DNA of 44,523 nt from an uncultured Roseburia sp. (GCA_947246475.1 CAMXSH010000016.1:1-44523), one strand, 5' to 3'. Positions 6,870 to 15,765 are shown, counted from the stretch's first letter. Notes: generated by a model from the letters alone, not told the origin. A program made the numbers and translations.

Positions 6870-8413
6870 TGTCAAAGGGAAAGAAGCAGGCACTCACCCT
6901 GGCAGGGCTCTGTGTTTTAATGGTGGCAGCTATTGCTTTGTATTTTCTTGTGCCCCAGGGAGAGGATGAGAATAGCGGGGAGCAGGAGAGTACCTCAGAA
7001 ACAGTGCAGGTTTTTCATGTGGAGAAGGACAATATCACGGCGATCTCCGTCGCCAGAGAAGGAGAAAACCCCGTTTCTCTGCACAAAGAGGGAGAGGGCT
7101 GGAAACTGGAGGACCTCCCAGAAGCTCCTGTAGACCAGGAAGCGGTGGAGAGCATGTTCCAGGCTCTGAGTCCGGTGACTGCCACAAAAGAACTGGCAGG
7201 AGACAGTGGAAGCAAACAAGAGTATGGTTTGGAAAAACCACAGATGACGGTAAAAATAACTACATCCGATGGCAAGTCCCAGGAGATTCGCTTTGGGGAT
7301 ACGGTCCCTGTCAGCGGTGGTAATTACGGAATGACAGCGGACAGCGATAAGATCTATACTTTTACGGATACACTGTACAGTTCTCTTTATGTAGAGAAAA
7401 ATACTCTGATCGCCAAAGAAGAGATCGCGGAGATCAATGCCGATTATCTGACGAAGATTTCTGTAAAAAACAATGATAAAACGACTTTTTTAGCGGAGAT
7501 CGTTCCCGATGATAAGAAAGTGGATGCCTATACGAACTGGGTGATCTCAGAGCCTTATAAAAAGCCTCTGGCGGGATCCTCTACCAATGACTGGGCGACG
7601 CTGCAGGGTTTTTATACGGCAGTTTCTTTTGATGAACTAGTGGAATACCAGTGTTCCGACAAGAAAAAATATGGCCTGGATGATCCGGCAGCAGAGATCC
7701 AGGTGGGCTATTTTGACCTCAAAGATGGTTATGAGATCCCAGAGGAAAAAGAAGATTCTGATTCGGCGTCCATGGTGGGAAAGAGCAGCAATAAGGCAAA
7801 TGTTGTGCCAGAGAAGTACCAGGATACCAAGGGCTACACCTTGTATGTGGGAAAAAAAGATGAAAATGGAAGTTATTATGTGAGTCTGAAAGGATCCAAA
7901 AATGTGTATACCCTGTCCGCAGACAAGGCAGAGAGCATGATGGGGGCGGATGCCTACACCTATATGGATCACAGCGTATATTCCACTCTTGCTTCGGACA
8001 TAAAAGGCTATGAAATGACAATAGGGCACTCCGGCAAAAAGATTACAGTAACCCATGATTCCGAACAGGGTGAGGACGGCAAGGAGAAAAACATCTGGAC
8101 TCTGAATGGAAAAACTGTGCCCGCAGACCAGGAGGATGCTTTCCTGACACCGTATTCCAAGGCATTTTTACTGGAGTTTACTTCGGCGGCGAAAGAGTCT
8201 GTCAAACCAGAGAGCAAGAAACCCGTGCTGACAGCAGTGTACCATGAGGAGGGGCGGGATGTGACGGTCCGTTATCTGCCCTATGACGGTACGAATTTCT
8301 ACCGGGTTGACAAGGATGGGATGGACTATTTCCTTGTAGATAAAATGTCTGTGGATGCGGTGATCGAAGCATTTGAATCCCTGTCTGACCTTGACCTGCA
8401 GGATAAAAAGTAA
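6869..8413 (+). CDS. DUF4340 protein of the ABC operon
   Basis: A 514-aa protein with one N-terminal helix (about 7-28) and a long acidic/polar exterior domain. Two copies of the DUF4340 hallmark are visible: YGLEKP (119-124) and YGLDDP (268-273), each followed by a strand-turn-strand, so the domain is internally repeated. DUF4340 proteins are regularly encoded after GldG-like genes. Their biochemical role is unknown, and an extracytoplasmic substrate-handling or scaffold role is inference. The ATG shares its A with the GldG-like stop (TGATG), with GAAGGAGG upstream, so translation is coupled. No signal-peptidase site is obvious, so it stays membrane-anchored. The promoter of cysS lies inside its last codons. 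Confidence 0.85.
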   Translation: MSKGKKQALTLAGLCVLMVAAIALYFLVPQGEDENSGEQESTSETVQVFHVEKDNITAISVAREGENPVSLHKEGEGWKLEDLPEAPVDQEAVESMFQALSPVTATKELAGDSGSKQEYGLEKPQMTVKITTSDGKSQEIRFGDTVPVSGGNYGMTADSDKIYTFTDTLYSSLYVEKNTLIAKEEIAEINADYLTKISVKNNDKTTFLAEIVPDDKKVDAYTNWVISEPYKKPLAGSSTNDWATLQGFYTAVSFDELVEYQCSDKKKYGLDDPAAEIQVGYFDLKDGYEIPEEKEDSDSASMVGKSSNKANVVPEKYQDTKGYTLYVGKKDENGSYYVSLKGSKNVYTLSADKAESMMGADAYTYMDHSVYSTLASDIKGYEMTIGHSGKKITVTHDSEQGEDGKEKNIWTLNGKTVPADQEDAFLTPYSKAFLLEFTSAAKESVKPESKKPVLTAVYHEEGRDVTVRYLPYDGTNFYRVDKDGMDYFLVDKMSVDAVIEAFESLSDLDLQDKK

Positions 8414-8419
8414 TATAAT
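8391..8419 (+). promoter_or_regulatory. promoter of cysS
   Basis: TTGACC at 8391-8396 and TATAAT at 8414-8419 with exactly 17 bp between. It overlaps the last codons and stop of the DUF4340 gene and lets cysS be expressed independently of the ABC operon. No T-box leader is visible in the short 5' region. Confidence 0.8.
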
Positions 8420-8457
8420 CATACAGAAATCAGTGTCAGCCAGAATGGAGGAGAGTT

Positions 8458-9873
8458 ATGAAGGCTAAGACTTGTTTATACAATACCCTTTCCAAAAAGG
8501 TGGAAGAATTTGTACCGAATGAACCGGGAAAGGTGGCTATGTATACCTGCGGACCGACGGTGTATCATTTTGCCCATATTGGTAACCTGAGAAGCTATAT
8601 TATGGAAGATGTTCTGGAAAAATATCTTCGTTTTACAGGGTATGATGTGAAGCGGGTTATGAATATTACAGACGTGGGACATCTGTCCAGTGACGGGGAT
8701 ACCGGGGAAGATAAGATGCTGGCAGGCGCCAAAAGAGAACATAAATCCGTTATGGATATCGCCAGGTTTTATACCGAAGCATTTTTTCAGGACTGTGAAA
8801 AGCTGCGGATCAAACGACCGGATGTGGTAGAGCCGGCGACGGGCTGTATCGGTGAGTTTATTGATATGATCGAAGTTCTTCTTGAAAAAGGATATGCTTA
8901 TGTAGCAGGGGACAATGTATATTTTGATACTTCCAAGCTGAAGGATTACTATGTTCTGTCATCCCAGAAGGAAGAAGAACTCCAGGTAGGTGTCAGGGAA
9001 GATGTGGAGGAGGATACCAATAAGAGAAATAAGACGGATTTTGTCCTCTGGTTTACCAAATCCAAATTTGACAATCAGGAGCTTAAATGGGATAGTCCCT
9101 GGGGCGTCGGATATCCGGGATGGCATATCGAGTGCTCCAGCATCAGCATCAAACACCTTGGCGGGTATATGGATATCCATTGCGGCGGCGTGGATAATAT
9201 TTTCCCGCACCACACCAACGAGATCGCCCAGAGTGAGGCATATCTTGGACATAAATGGTGTAATTACTGGTTCCATGTGAATCATCTCAATACCAGGAGC
9301 GGCAAGATGAGTAAATCCAAGGGAGAATTTCTCACGGTGTCCCTTTTGGAAGAAAAGGGATACGATCCGATGGTTTACCGGATGTTCTGTCTTCAGTCCC
9401 ATTACCGCAAACCGCTGGAATTTTCCTACGAGGGTCTGGACAACGTGGCAGCCGCTTATGAGAAACTGATGAAGCGGGTGGCGTCAGTGCCAGAGGAAGG
9501 CGAAGCTGAGGATGGGAAAGTAGAGGCATACCGCATAAAGTTTGCAGAGGCTATGGGAAATGACCTAAATACTTCTATGGGGCTTACGGTACTCTATGAC
9601 GTCCTCAAAGAAGATATGCCAGGAGCTGCCAAGCGTAAGATCATTACAGAGATGGACAGTGTATTGTCCCTGGGACTGGAACGGGCATGGGAGAGAGAAG
9701 AGACAGAGGTGGATGAAGAATTGTCTGCCTATGTGGAACAAAAGATCGCAGAGCGGGCGGCAGCAAAAAAGGAGAAGAATTTTGCCAGGGCGGATGAGAT
9801 CCGGGATGAACTGAAGGCAAAAGGCATTCTCATAAAAGATACGAGAGAAGGCGTTGTGTGGTCCAGAGAGTAA
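8458..9873 (+). CDS. cysS: cysteinyl-tRNA synthetase
   Basis: A 471-aa class I aminoacyl-tRNA synthetase that charges tRNA-Cys in the cytosol. The ATP-binding HIGH motif appears as HIGN (40-43) after the zinc ligand C31 (TCGPTVYHFAHIGN region). The KMSKS loop is in SGKMSKSKG. The other zinc ligands are in the WHIECS and FPHHTNE segments, the family's usual C, H and E. The C-terminal helical anticodon domain ends with KNFARADEIRDEL, a conserved CysRS feature. Length is normal. GGAGGAG at 8447-8453 precedes the ATG. The gene is monocistronic: its own promoter lies upstream and an intrinsic terminator follows. Confidence 0.98.
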   Translation: MKAKTCLYNTLSKKVEEFVPNEPGKVAMYTCGPTVYHFAHIGNLRSYIMEDVLEKYLRFTGYDVKRVMNITDVGHLSSDGDTGEDKMLAGAKREHKSVMDIARFYTEAFFQDCEKLRIKRPDVVEPATGCIGEFIDMIEVLLEKGYAYVAGDNVYFDTSKLKDYYVLSSQKEEELQVGVREDVEEDTNKRNKTDFVLWFTKSKFDNQELKWDSPWGVGYPGWHIECSSISIKHLGGYMDIHCGGVDNIFPHHTNEIAQSEAYLGHKWCNYWFHVNHLNTRSGKMSKSKGEFLTVSLLEEKGYDPMVYRMFCLQSHYRKPLEFSYEGLDNVAAAYEKLMKRVASVPEEGEAEDGKVEAYRIKFAEAMGNDLNTSMGLTVLYDVLKEDMPGAAKRKIITEMDSVLSLGLERAWEREETEVDEELSAYVEQKIAERAAAKKEKNFARADEIRDELKAKGILIKDTREGVVWSRE

Positions 9874-9891
9874 ATAAAATATAGAAACAAG

Positions 9892-9930
9892 AAAACAAGG
9901 AGTGACGAGAGTCAGTTCTTGTTTTTTTTT
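9892..9930 (+). terminator. rho-independent terminator of cysS
   Basis: AAAACAAG (9892-9899) pairs with CTTGTTTT (9918-9925), with an inner TGAC/GTCA stem closing a GAGA loop. A run of nine T follows (9922-9930). Confidence 0.9.
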
Positions 9931-9960
9931 GTTTGATTTATGCAAATAAAACAAAGGAGC

Positions 9961-9989
9961 TTGAAAAGAAGGGAGGATTTTTGTATACT
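9961..9989 (+). promoter_or_regulatory. promoter of the secreted glycan operon
   Basis: TTGAAA at 9961-9966 and TATACT at 9984-9989 with a 17-bp spacer. This gives a short leader of roughly 20-25 nt before the ATG at 10019. No operator palindrome was found near it. Confidence 0.75.
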
Positions 9990-10018
9990 ATAGTAAAATA
10001 TAAAAAGGAAAGAGGCTT

Positions 10019-13000
10019 ATGCGAATGTTAAAAAAACTAGTAAATGGTGTGCTTTTGGGAACTCTGGCAGTATCCCTTATTATGCCGGGTACAACCGCCT
10101 GGGCGGCGAAAAAGACCTCCCTGAAGCAGACCAGGATCACAGTTTTCGCAGGAAAGACGAAAAAGATCCAGATCAGGAATAAGAAGAAAAAGAGAAAGTA
10201 TGTCTTTTCTTCCAGTAAAAAAAAGATTGCCTCTGTTACAAAAAATGGGGTGGTTCGTGGGAAAAAGGCTGGAAAAGCTGTGATCACGGTAAAAGAAACG
10301 TATCAGATCAAAAAGAAAAAGAAGAAAAAGGTTATTGGAAAGGTGAAGGTAACAGTGAAGAAAAAAGCAGTACCAGTCAGAAAGAAACCGGTACCAGTGC
10401 CGGATCCTACGGCGCAGCCATCTGCAGCACCAGACATCAATCCGCCAGTGGCATCCGATGGACCGGCTCCGGATGTCAAAACGGAACCGACATTTTATGT
10501 GTCAGCGGATGGTGATGATCAGGGCGACGGATCCATCTCACATCCTTTTAAGACGCTGACCCGTGCCAAAGAAGCGGTGCGCGGCCTGGATAAATCAAAG
10601 GGCGATATCATAGTGGAGATCGCAGGGGGATTTTATCCAGTGGAGGACACCATCTTATTTGACTCAAAGGATTCCGGGACGGAACAGGGCGCTGTGATCT
10701 ACCGGGCTGCCAAGGGTGCGGCTCCTGTATTCAGCGGTGGTAAAAAGCTTGAAGGAAAGTGGCAGAAAGCAGAAGATGTGAACTGGCTCCGTGAGGGAGT
10801 GACTGCATATAAAGTTCCCTTGGAGCGCTCTGAAAAGTTACGCGCCATCTATGTGAACGGGGAGCGCGCTTCCATGACCAGCAAGTCACAGAAGCCGGCT
10901 CGGCCCCTTGGCAGCTATACGGTGGCCAAAGGGCAGGCAGAATGGGCATGGGCTCCGAGCACGACAAAGATCTATACCGGCGCTGTATTTTCCGCATCTT
11001 TTGGATTGCCGGCGGATACGAGAAATCCGCAGAATATTGAGCTTGAGTCCGGTTCTACCTGGGCGCAGCAGCTGGTTTGTGCCGAGTCCCTTTCTCTCAC
11101 GGAAGAGGGAGATACCCAGGTAAATCTGCAGATGCCTTATGGCGCGCTGGCACAGAATCTCGGATGGAACACAGAATATAGTCCCACCAAATCCAATGAT
11201 GTGACCAATGTATTTGAATGGCTGGAGAACCCCGGTGAGTTTTATTTTGACCAGGCGGGAAGCATGCTCTATTACATACCAAGAGAGGGAGAAGACATCG
11301 ACAGCGCAGAAGTGATCATTCCGGAGACGGATACGATCATTGAAATGTGCGGGGATAAGCCGGCTTCCGATTATGTGCAGAACATTACCTTTGATGGACT
11401 TGGATTTGCCTATACGGACTGGAATTTGTATGAGCTGGAAGGATCCCACGGTTATGCTTCGGTGCAGGGTTCCATTGTTCTCACCAAATTTGCTAATGTG
11501 AACCAGCATGACGACATCTATCGTTCCTATGATGTGCCTCCTGCGGCGATTCATATCAATTCCGCCAAAAACATCCGGGTTTTGAATGGAGAGATCCGTC
11601 ATACCGGTTATCTGGGCGCCCATCTGGAAAATGACGTATGGGATTGTGAAGTTACCGGCAATTACATTGCCCACACTGGTGGAGCCGGGATTGTCGTAGG
11701 ACATCCCCAGCACGTATATGAAAACGACACTGAGATACACCATGTAAAAGCAAACAATGCAGCGGGACCGGAGAAAGAGAAGTTCCGGGATGGCACGGAG
11801 TCTGTTCCAAAAAATATAACGATTACCAACAATTATTTATATGAGAACTGTTACTTCTTCCCAGGCAATTCTCCGATCACTTCTTTCTTTACTTATAATA
11901 TGCAGGTTCTTCACAACTTTGTGTATAAATGTTCTTACAGCGGCATGAGCATCGGCTGGGGATGGTGCAACTTTGACGGGGAGACGGGAAGCGACTCACA
12001 GCTTCCGGGGGTTCCCACAGACACATCCAAGAACAATCATGTAAATTACAACCGTGTGGAGGAGATCTGTTCCCTGCTGCAGGATGCAGGTGGAATCTAT
12101 ACTTTGGGCAAACAGGGAAATGACGACTGGACAGAGTATTCGGAAATGAGTTTCAACTATATCAATGCCAAGCGTAAGAAACAGACTGCAAATGGGAGCA
12201 AGATGATCAACGGATTCCATCCTGACGAAGGAAGTGCCTACATTAAATTTGACAGCAATGTGGTGACTAATATTATTCGTAATGTCTACGAATTAAATGA
12301 CTGGCGCAGGAAACATGATATGATCGTCACCAACGGTTTTTCCAACACAGACCGGTCTGAGACCACAGCGCCAAACTGCAGCCTGGACCAGTATGTGAAC
12401 GAGCAGTACATCTGGCCGCTGAAAGGGTATGAAACGGTATTGTATTCTGGCCTGGAAGACGATTATGTCTATATGGTGGGGCAGGATGTAATCCCGGATA
12501 CCGATTATGAGCTGGCAGCAAATGTTAGGCTGGCAGCAGGACAGAAACTGCCGCGCCGCGGACTGCTGCAGCAGGAAGATGAGGTCTGGCTGGCAAAGGA
12601 GGGAACGTCTTCCTTTGTGGAAAGTGATGCCATGACGAAGGCAGCGGGAAATGAAAAGAGTATGGATATTCCAAAAGAGCCGGGGGAATACAAACTCTAT
12701 ATCCGCTATGCAGATGGTTCTGTATCCGGTGCCTCTACCTTTACGCTGTATGTGGGGGAAGCCTCTGATATTGCAAATGTTACTGAGGGTCAGAATGTAA
12801 ATGTGTCTAAGATCAGACCGCTGGTGCTGGAACTATCGGCAGAGCATGCCTATACCCTCAATGGAAAAGCCGTTGAAAATGGTTATGAGATCTCTACTGC
12901 CGGAACCTGGATACTAAAGACAGACAGCGAGACGGTCGTGTTTACCACTTCGGTGACAGAAGCCAATCGAATCCTTGATTCTGACATTACTGTAAGCAGC

Positions 13001-13228
13001 GGGGAGGAATTCCGTTTTTCGGATGTTTTATCCGATGGGACGAAGACGATCTGGCTGGCGCCTTCCGGTCTGTCAGCTTTCGATGAAAAGGATCCAGCTA
13101 TGTCAAAGGCAGCAGGAGACAGCAGTAGTATGAAGGCGCCAATACAGCCTGGCAGGTACATTTTAACTATTGTGGATTCCAAGGGCGGAATACTGAGCCA
13201 GTCGGATGCATTTGTGACAGTAGAATAG
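10019..13228 (+). CDS. secreted right-handed beta-helix protein
   Basis: 1069 aa. Signal peptide at 1-29 (basic start, hydrophobic core, cut after AWA). Residues 32-115 look like a BIG2-type Ig fold (ITVFAGKTKKI ... KIASVTKNGVVRGKKAGKAVI) that is extraordinarily lysine-rich, with runs such as KKKKKKK. A Pro-rich linker spans 116-157. From 158 the 'FYVSADGDDQGDGSISHPFKT' opening and the later N/I/T-rich coils mark a right-handed parallel beta-helix (to about 840), a fold used by polysaccharide lyases and several glycosidase families; the exact family cannot be assigned. Two copies of a ~62-aa module ('WLA...AMTKAAG...PGEYKLYI') lie at about 855-917 and 1008-1069. There is no LPxTG anchor. The start could also be ATG 10025. 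It probably acts on a complex glycan with the GH43 enzyme encoded 10 nt downstream. Confidence 0.85.
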   Translation: MRMLKKLVNGVLLGTLAVSLIMPGTTAWAAKKTSLKQTRITVFAGKTKKIQIRNKKKKRKYVFSSSKKKIASVTKNGVVRGKKAGKAVITVKETYQIKKKKKKKVIGKVKVTVKKKAVPVRKKPVPVPDPTAQPSAAPDINPPVASDGPAPDVKTEPTFYVSADGDDQGDGSISHPFKTLTRAKEAVRGLDKSKGDIIVEIAGGFYPVEDTILFDSKDSGTEQGAVIYRAAKGAAPVFSGGKKLEGKWQKAEDVNWLREGVTAYKVPLERSEKLRAIYVNGERASMTSKSQKPARPLGSYTVAKGQAEWAWAPSTTKIYTGAVFSASFGLPADTRNPQNIELESGSTWAQQLVCAESLSLTEEGDTQVNLQMPYGALAQNLGWNTEYSPTKSNDVTNVFEWLENPGEFYFDQAGSMLYYIPREGEDIDSAEVIIPETDTIIEMCGDKPASDYVQNITFDGLGFAYTDWNLYELEGSHGYASVQGSIVLTKFANVNQHDDIYRSYDVPPAAIHINSAKNIRVLNGEIRHTGYLGAHLENDVWDCEVTGNYIAHTGGAGIVVGHPQHVYENDTEIHHVKANNAAGPEKEKFRDGTESVPKNITITNNYLYENCYFFPGNSPITSFFTYNMQVLHNFVYKCSYSGMSIGWGWCNFDGETGSDSQLPGVPTDTSKNNHVNYNRVEEICSLLQDAGGIYTLGKQGNDDWTEYSEMSFNYINAKRKKQTANGSKMINGFHPDEGSAYIKFDSNVVTNIIRNVYELNDWRRKHDMIVTNGFSNTDRSETTAPNCSLDQYVNEQYIWPLKGYETVLYSGLEDDYVYMVGQDVIPDTDYELAANVRLAAGQKLPRRGLLQQEDEVWLAKEGTSSFVESDAMTKAAGNEKSMDIPKEPGEYKLYIRYADGSVSGASTFTLYVGEASDIANVTEGQNVNVSKIRPLVLELSAEHAYTLNGKAVENGYEISTAGTWILKTDSETVVFTTSVTEANRILDSDITVSSGEEFRFSDVLSDGTKTIWLAPSGLSAFDEKDPAMSKAAGDSSSMKAPIQPGRYILTIVDSKGGILSQSDAFVTVE

Positions 13229-13238
13229 GAGGATGAAT

Positions 13239-15044
13239 ATGAGAAAAAAAGCATTAATAAAAAAATTAGTGGGGATCACGATGGCTTTAAGTCTGACCGT
13301 TACTCTTCTGCCGCAGAAAGTTTCGGCAGAAAATCCCATCGTGCAGAATGTGTATACGGCGGATCCTGCGCCGATGGTGCATGGAGACACATTATATCTG
13401 TATACATCCCATGATGAGGATGAACTGGTAGAAAATTTTTACACCATGTTTGACTGGAAATGTTATTCTACCAAGGATATGGTAAACTGGACGGATCATG
13501 GAACCATTATGTCCAAAGACTCCTTTAAATGGGCTGAGGACCGTGCCTGGGCTCCCCAGTGTGTGGAACGGGACGGAAAATATTATTTGTATGTTCCCTT
13601 GCATAAAAAAAACGGTGGCATGGTGATTGGTGTAGGTGTCAGCGATAGTCCTGAGGGTCCGTTTGAGGATGCCATCGGAAAACCGCTGGTAGATCAGGGA
13701 GACTGGAATAATATTGACCCCACAGTATATATTGATGATGACGGGCAGGCATACCTGTATTTTGGAAATCCGAAGCTGCGTTATGTCAAACTGAATGAGG
13801 ATATGATCTCTTATGATAAAACTACAGGAATTGTCGATATTGACATGAATGTCGAGAGTTTTGGAGAGGGGAATAAAGATCGTACTTGTTCTTATGGAGA
13901 GGGTCCTTGGTTTTATAAACGTAACAACCTGTATTATATGGTTTATGCGGCATTTGCTCCTGATGAAAATGACGAACATCTTGCCTATTCCACCAGCACG
14001 TCCCCTACGGGACCCTGGAAGTATCAGGGAGTGATTATGCCATACCAGGGAGGATGTTTTACGAACCATCCAGGTGTTGTGGACTTTATGGGACACTCTT
14101 ACCTGTTCTACCATAATCAGGCGCTGCCTGGTGGAGGAAATTATCACCGTTCGGTTTGTGTAGAAGAATTTACTTATAATGAGGATGGTACATTCCCACA
14201 ACTGAATATGACCAAAGAAGGTCCGGAGCCAATCCGTGAATTAAATCCCTATGATCTGGTGGAAGCGGAGACATTTTCTTGGGGAACGGATGTAAAGACG
14301 GAGGGTTCCCCGGAGGAAGGTATCAATGTGTGCAGTGTAAAGAATGGAAGCAGCCTGAAAGTAAGAAATGTGGATTTTGGCGAGAAGGGGCCGATCCGTT
14401 TCCATGCCTCGGCAGCCAGTGAAGGGGATAAAGATGCAGCCATTGAACTTCGTTTGGATTCTGAGGATGGTCCGTTGATCGGAAAGGTAAAGATTTCTGA
14501 TACAGGCAGTACAGAGCAGTACCAGATATTTAATACTAATGTAGAAAAAATTATGGGAATCCATGACCTGTACCTGTGCTTTACCGGTTCTTCGGAGGAG
14601 GAGCTGTTCAAGTTCGATTACTGGTATTTTGAGCCGGAGCCGGTTGTGACAGATCCCCCGGCAGCTTCCCAGACTCCATCGGTGACGCCTCCGGCGGTGC
14701 CCCAGCCCCCGGTGATAACACCGGAACCAGAATCAAATACAGAGCCTGGAACAGATAAGATTAAGGTGGCTAAGGTCAAAGGCTTATCCGTCAGATTCAT
14801 AAAAGGGAACAAAGCCAAAGTAAAGTGGAGCAGGGTAAAAGGAGCAGCTGGTTATGAGATACGCTACTCGACAGATAAAAAGCTGAAGAAAAATGTGAAG
14901 AAGATCACAACCAGCAAGACTTCTTATAGCGTGAAAAAGGTAAAGAAGGGTAAGGCCACTTACTTTAAGGTGAGAGCTTATAAGAAAGGAGCAAAGGGCA
15001 AAAAGATCTATGGAAGTTTCAGCTCCGTGAAAAAGTTGAAATAA
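13239..15044 (+). CDS. secreted GH43 glycosidase with CBM6 and Fn3
   Basis: 601 aa from ATG 13239, preferred over ATG 13233 because AGGAGG (13227-13232) then has 6-nt spacing. Signal peptide at 1-30 (cut after VSA). The GH43 five-bladed propeller spans about 33-330. The three expected catalytic acids are visible: base D42 (TADPAPM), pKa modulator D160 (NIDPTVYID) and acid E221 (YGEGPWF). A CBM6-type carbohydrate-binding module occupies about 338-467 (opening DLVEAETF). After a Pro/Thr linker, a lysine-rich fibronectin-III module fills about 506-601. Known GH43-CBM6 proteins are arabinofuranosidases or xylosidases acting on arabinoxylan-like chains, but the substrate here is inference. There is no sortase signal; the basic Fn3 may hold the enzyme at the wall. 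It is second in the operon, with its ribosome site overlapping the upstream stop. Confidence 0.93.
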   Translation: MRKKALIKKLVGITMALSLTVTLLPQKVSAENPIVQNVYTADPAPMVHGDTLYLYTSHDEDELVENFYTMFDWKCYSTKDMVNWTDHGTIMSKDSFKWAEDRAWAPQCVERDGKYYLYVPLHKKNGGMVIGVGVSDSPEGPFEDAIGKPLVDQGDWNNIDPTVYIDDDGQAYLYFGNPKLRYVKLNEDMISYDKTTGIVDIDMNVESFGEGNKDRTCSYGEGPWFYKRNNLYYMVYAAFAPDENDEHLAYSTSTSPTGPWKYQGVIMPYQGGCFTNHPGVVDFMGHSYLFYHNQALPGGGNYHRSVCVEEFTYNEDGTFPQLNMTKEGPEPIRELNPYDLVEAETFSWGTDVKTEGSPEEGINVCSVKNGSSLKVRNVDFGEKGPIRFHASAASEGDKDAAIELRLDSEDGPLIGKVKISDTGSTEQYQIFNTNVEKIMGIHDLYLCFTGSSEEELFKFDYWYFEPEPVVTDPPAASQTPSVTPPAVPQPPVITPEPESNTEPGTDKIKVAKVKGLSVRFIKGNKAKVKWSRVKGAAGYEIRYSTDKKLKKNVKKITTSKTSYSVKKVKKGKATYFKVRAYKKGAKGKKIYGSFSSVKKLK

Positions 15045-15184
15045 CAGGAGCTGCCTACAGTTTCAAATATAAACTTCCACTATTTATGATTGGGAAAAAC
15101 TAGAGAGAAAAGGCTCAAACATAAATGAATTTTTTGAGGTGCTAAGTAGTTTTAATACATAAATATTATCCCTTAAAATGCGAA

Positions 15185-15250
15185 AGGGGTGCGGGCGATT
15201 TTTGAGACCGGCTAAAGTGCCAGCTCCCAAAATCGTCCGCACCCCTCTTT
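15185..15250 (+). terminator. very long hairpin after the GH43 gene
   Basis: The arms AGGGGTGCGG-g-CGATTTT (15185-15202) and AAAATCG-t-CCGCACCCCT (15229-15246) pair over 18 bp with one G-T wobble. Inside, GAG/CTC and GGC/GCC pairs extend the structure toward a TAAA loop. The downstream run is only TCTTT, so it is strong as a structure but modest as a terminator. It sits between convergent genes and could act on both strands. Confidence 0.65.
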
Positions 15251-15291
15251 AAAAAGCAGAACAGCATAGTTTATTAACTATGCCCTTCTGC
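15251..15291 (-). terminator. terminator of the XRE regulator gene
   Basis: On the minus strand GCAGAA-ggg-CATAGTT pairs with AACTATG-ctg-TTCTGC around an AATA loop (15256-15291), followed by five T (A run at 15251-15255 on the plus strand). It lies 25 nt past the stop of the minus-strand gene. Confidence 0.85.
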
Positions 15292-15316
15292 ATCAAGATC
15301 TAATACATACCCCTGT

Positions 15317-15682
15317 CTAGTCATCCTCCAGTTTAAGCTCTTTTCCGATCTTAAGCATTTTGAGGATCTTGATTTTTTCTTCCATGGTATAATGTTTTAA
15401 AACTCTTGAAATCTCCTGGTCGACAACAGAATCGTCATCTGCCTCGATCAATTCCGGATTTCCGGCATTGAGAAGAGAATCAATAGAAATGTGGCAAAGC
15501 TTTGAGTAGTACATCAGCACACGAAGGTTGATCTTTGTCCGGTTGTTTTCAATATTGCTGACAAAAGCGATGGTGCTTCCAAGATCTTTCGCGATCTTTT
15601 CCTGTGTGATCCCCTGTTCATTTCTAAGCTGTTTCATGCGCTTTCCCACTTTATCAAAGTCAATTTTTTCTATTACATCCAT
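15317..15682 (-). CDS. XRE-family helix-turn-helix regulator
   Basis: A 121-aa protein. A Cro/CI-type HTH spans about residues 12-66 (KRMKQLRNEQGITQEKIAKDLG ... IENNRTKINLRVL). The second and third helices are 'TQEKIAKDLG' and 'TIAFVSNIENNR'. The C-terminal 50 residues are acidic and helical and probably dimerise or bind a ligand. AGGAGG lies 8 nt before the ATG. The gene is divergent from the VanZ-family gene, with overlapping promoters in between, so it may control that gene and itself. It ends in its own terminator. No phage genes are nearby, so a prophage repressor role is unlikely. Confidence 0.9.
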   Translation of the reverse strand: MDVIEKIDFDKVGKRMKQLRNEQGITQEKIAKDLGSTIAFVSNIENNRTKINLRVLMYYSKLCHISIDSLLNAGNPELIEADDDSVVDQEISRVLKHYTMEEKIKILKMLKIGKELKLEDD

Positions 15683-15722
15683 GTTATATGCCTCCTAATC
15701 GAATATGTATATATCTTAGTTT

Positions 15723-15751
15723 ATTATATAGATAGGTTGAAATCAAGTAAA
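15723..15751 (-). promoter_or_regulatory. promoter of the XRE gene
   Basis: On the minus strand TTTACT (15751-15746) and TATAAT (15728-15723) are separated by 17 bp. The -35 lies within the divergent VanZ promoter. Confidence 0.65.
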
Positions 15752-15765
15752 ATTTGTAGTATTAT
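15737..15765 (+). promoter_or_regulatory. promoter of the VanZ-family gene
   Basis: TTGAAA at 15737-15742 and TATTAT at 15760-15765 with a 17-bp spacer. This overlaps the divergent XRE promoter, so the two cannot be occupied freely at once. Confidence 0.6.
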
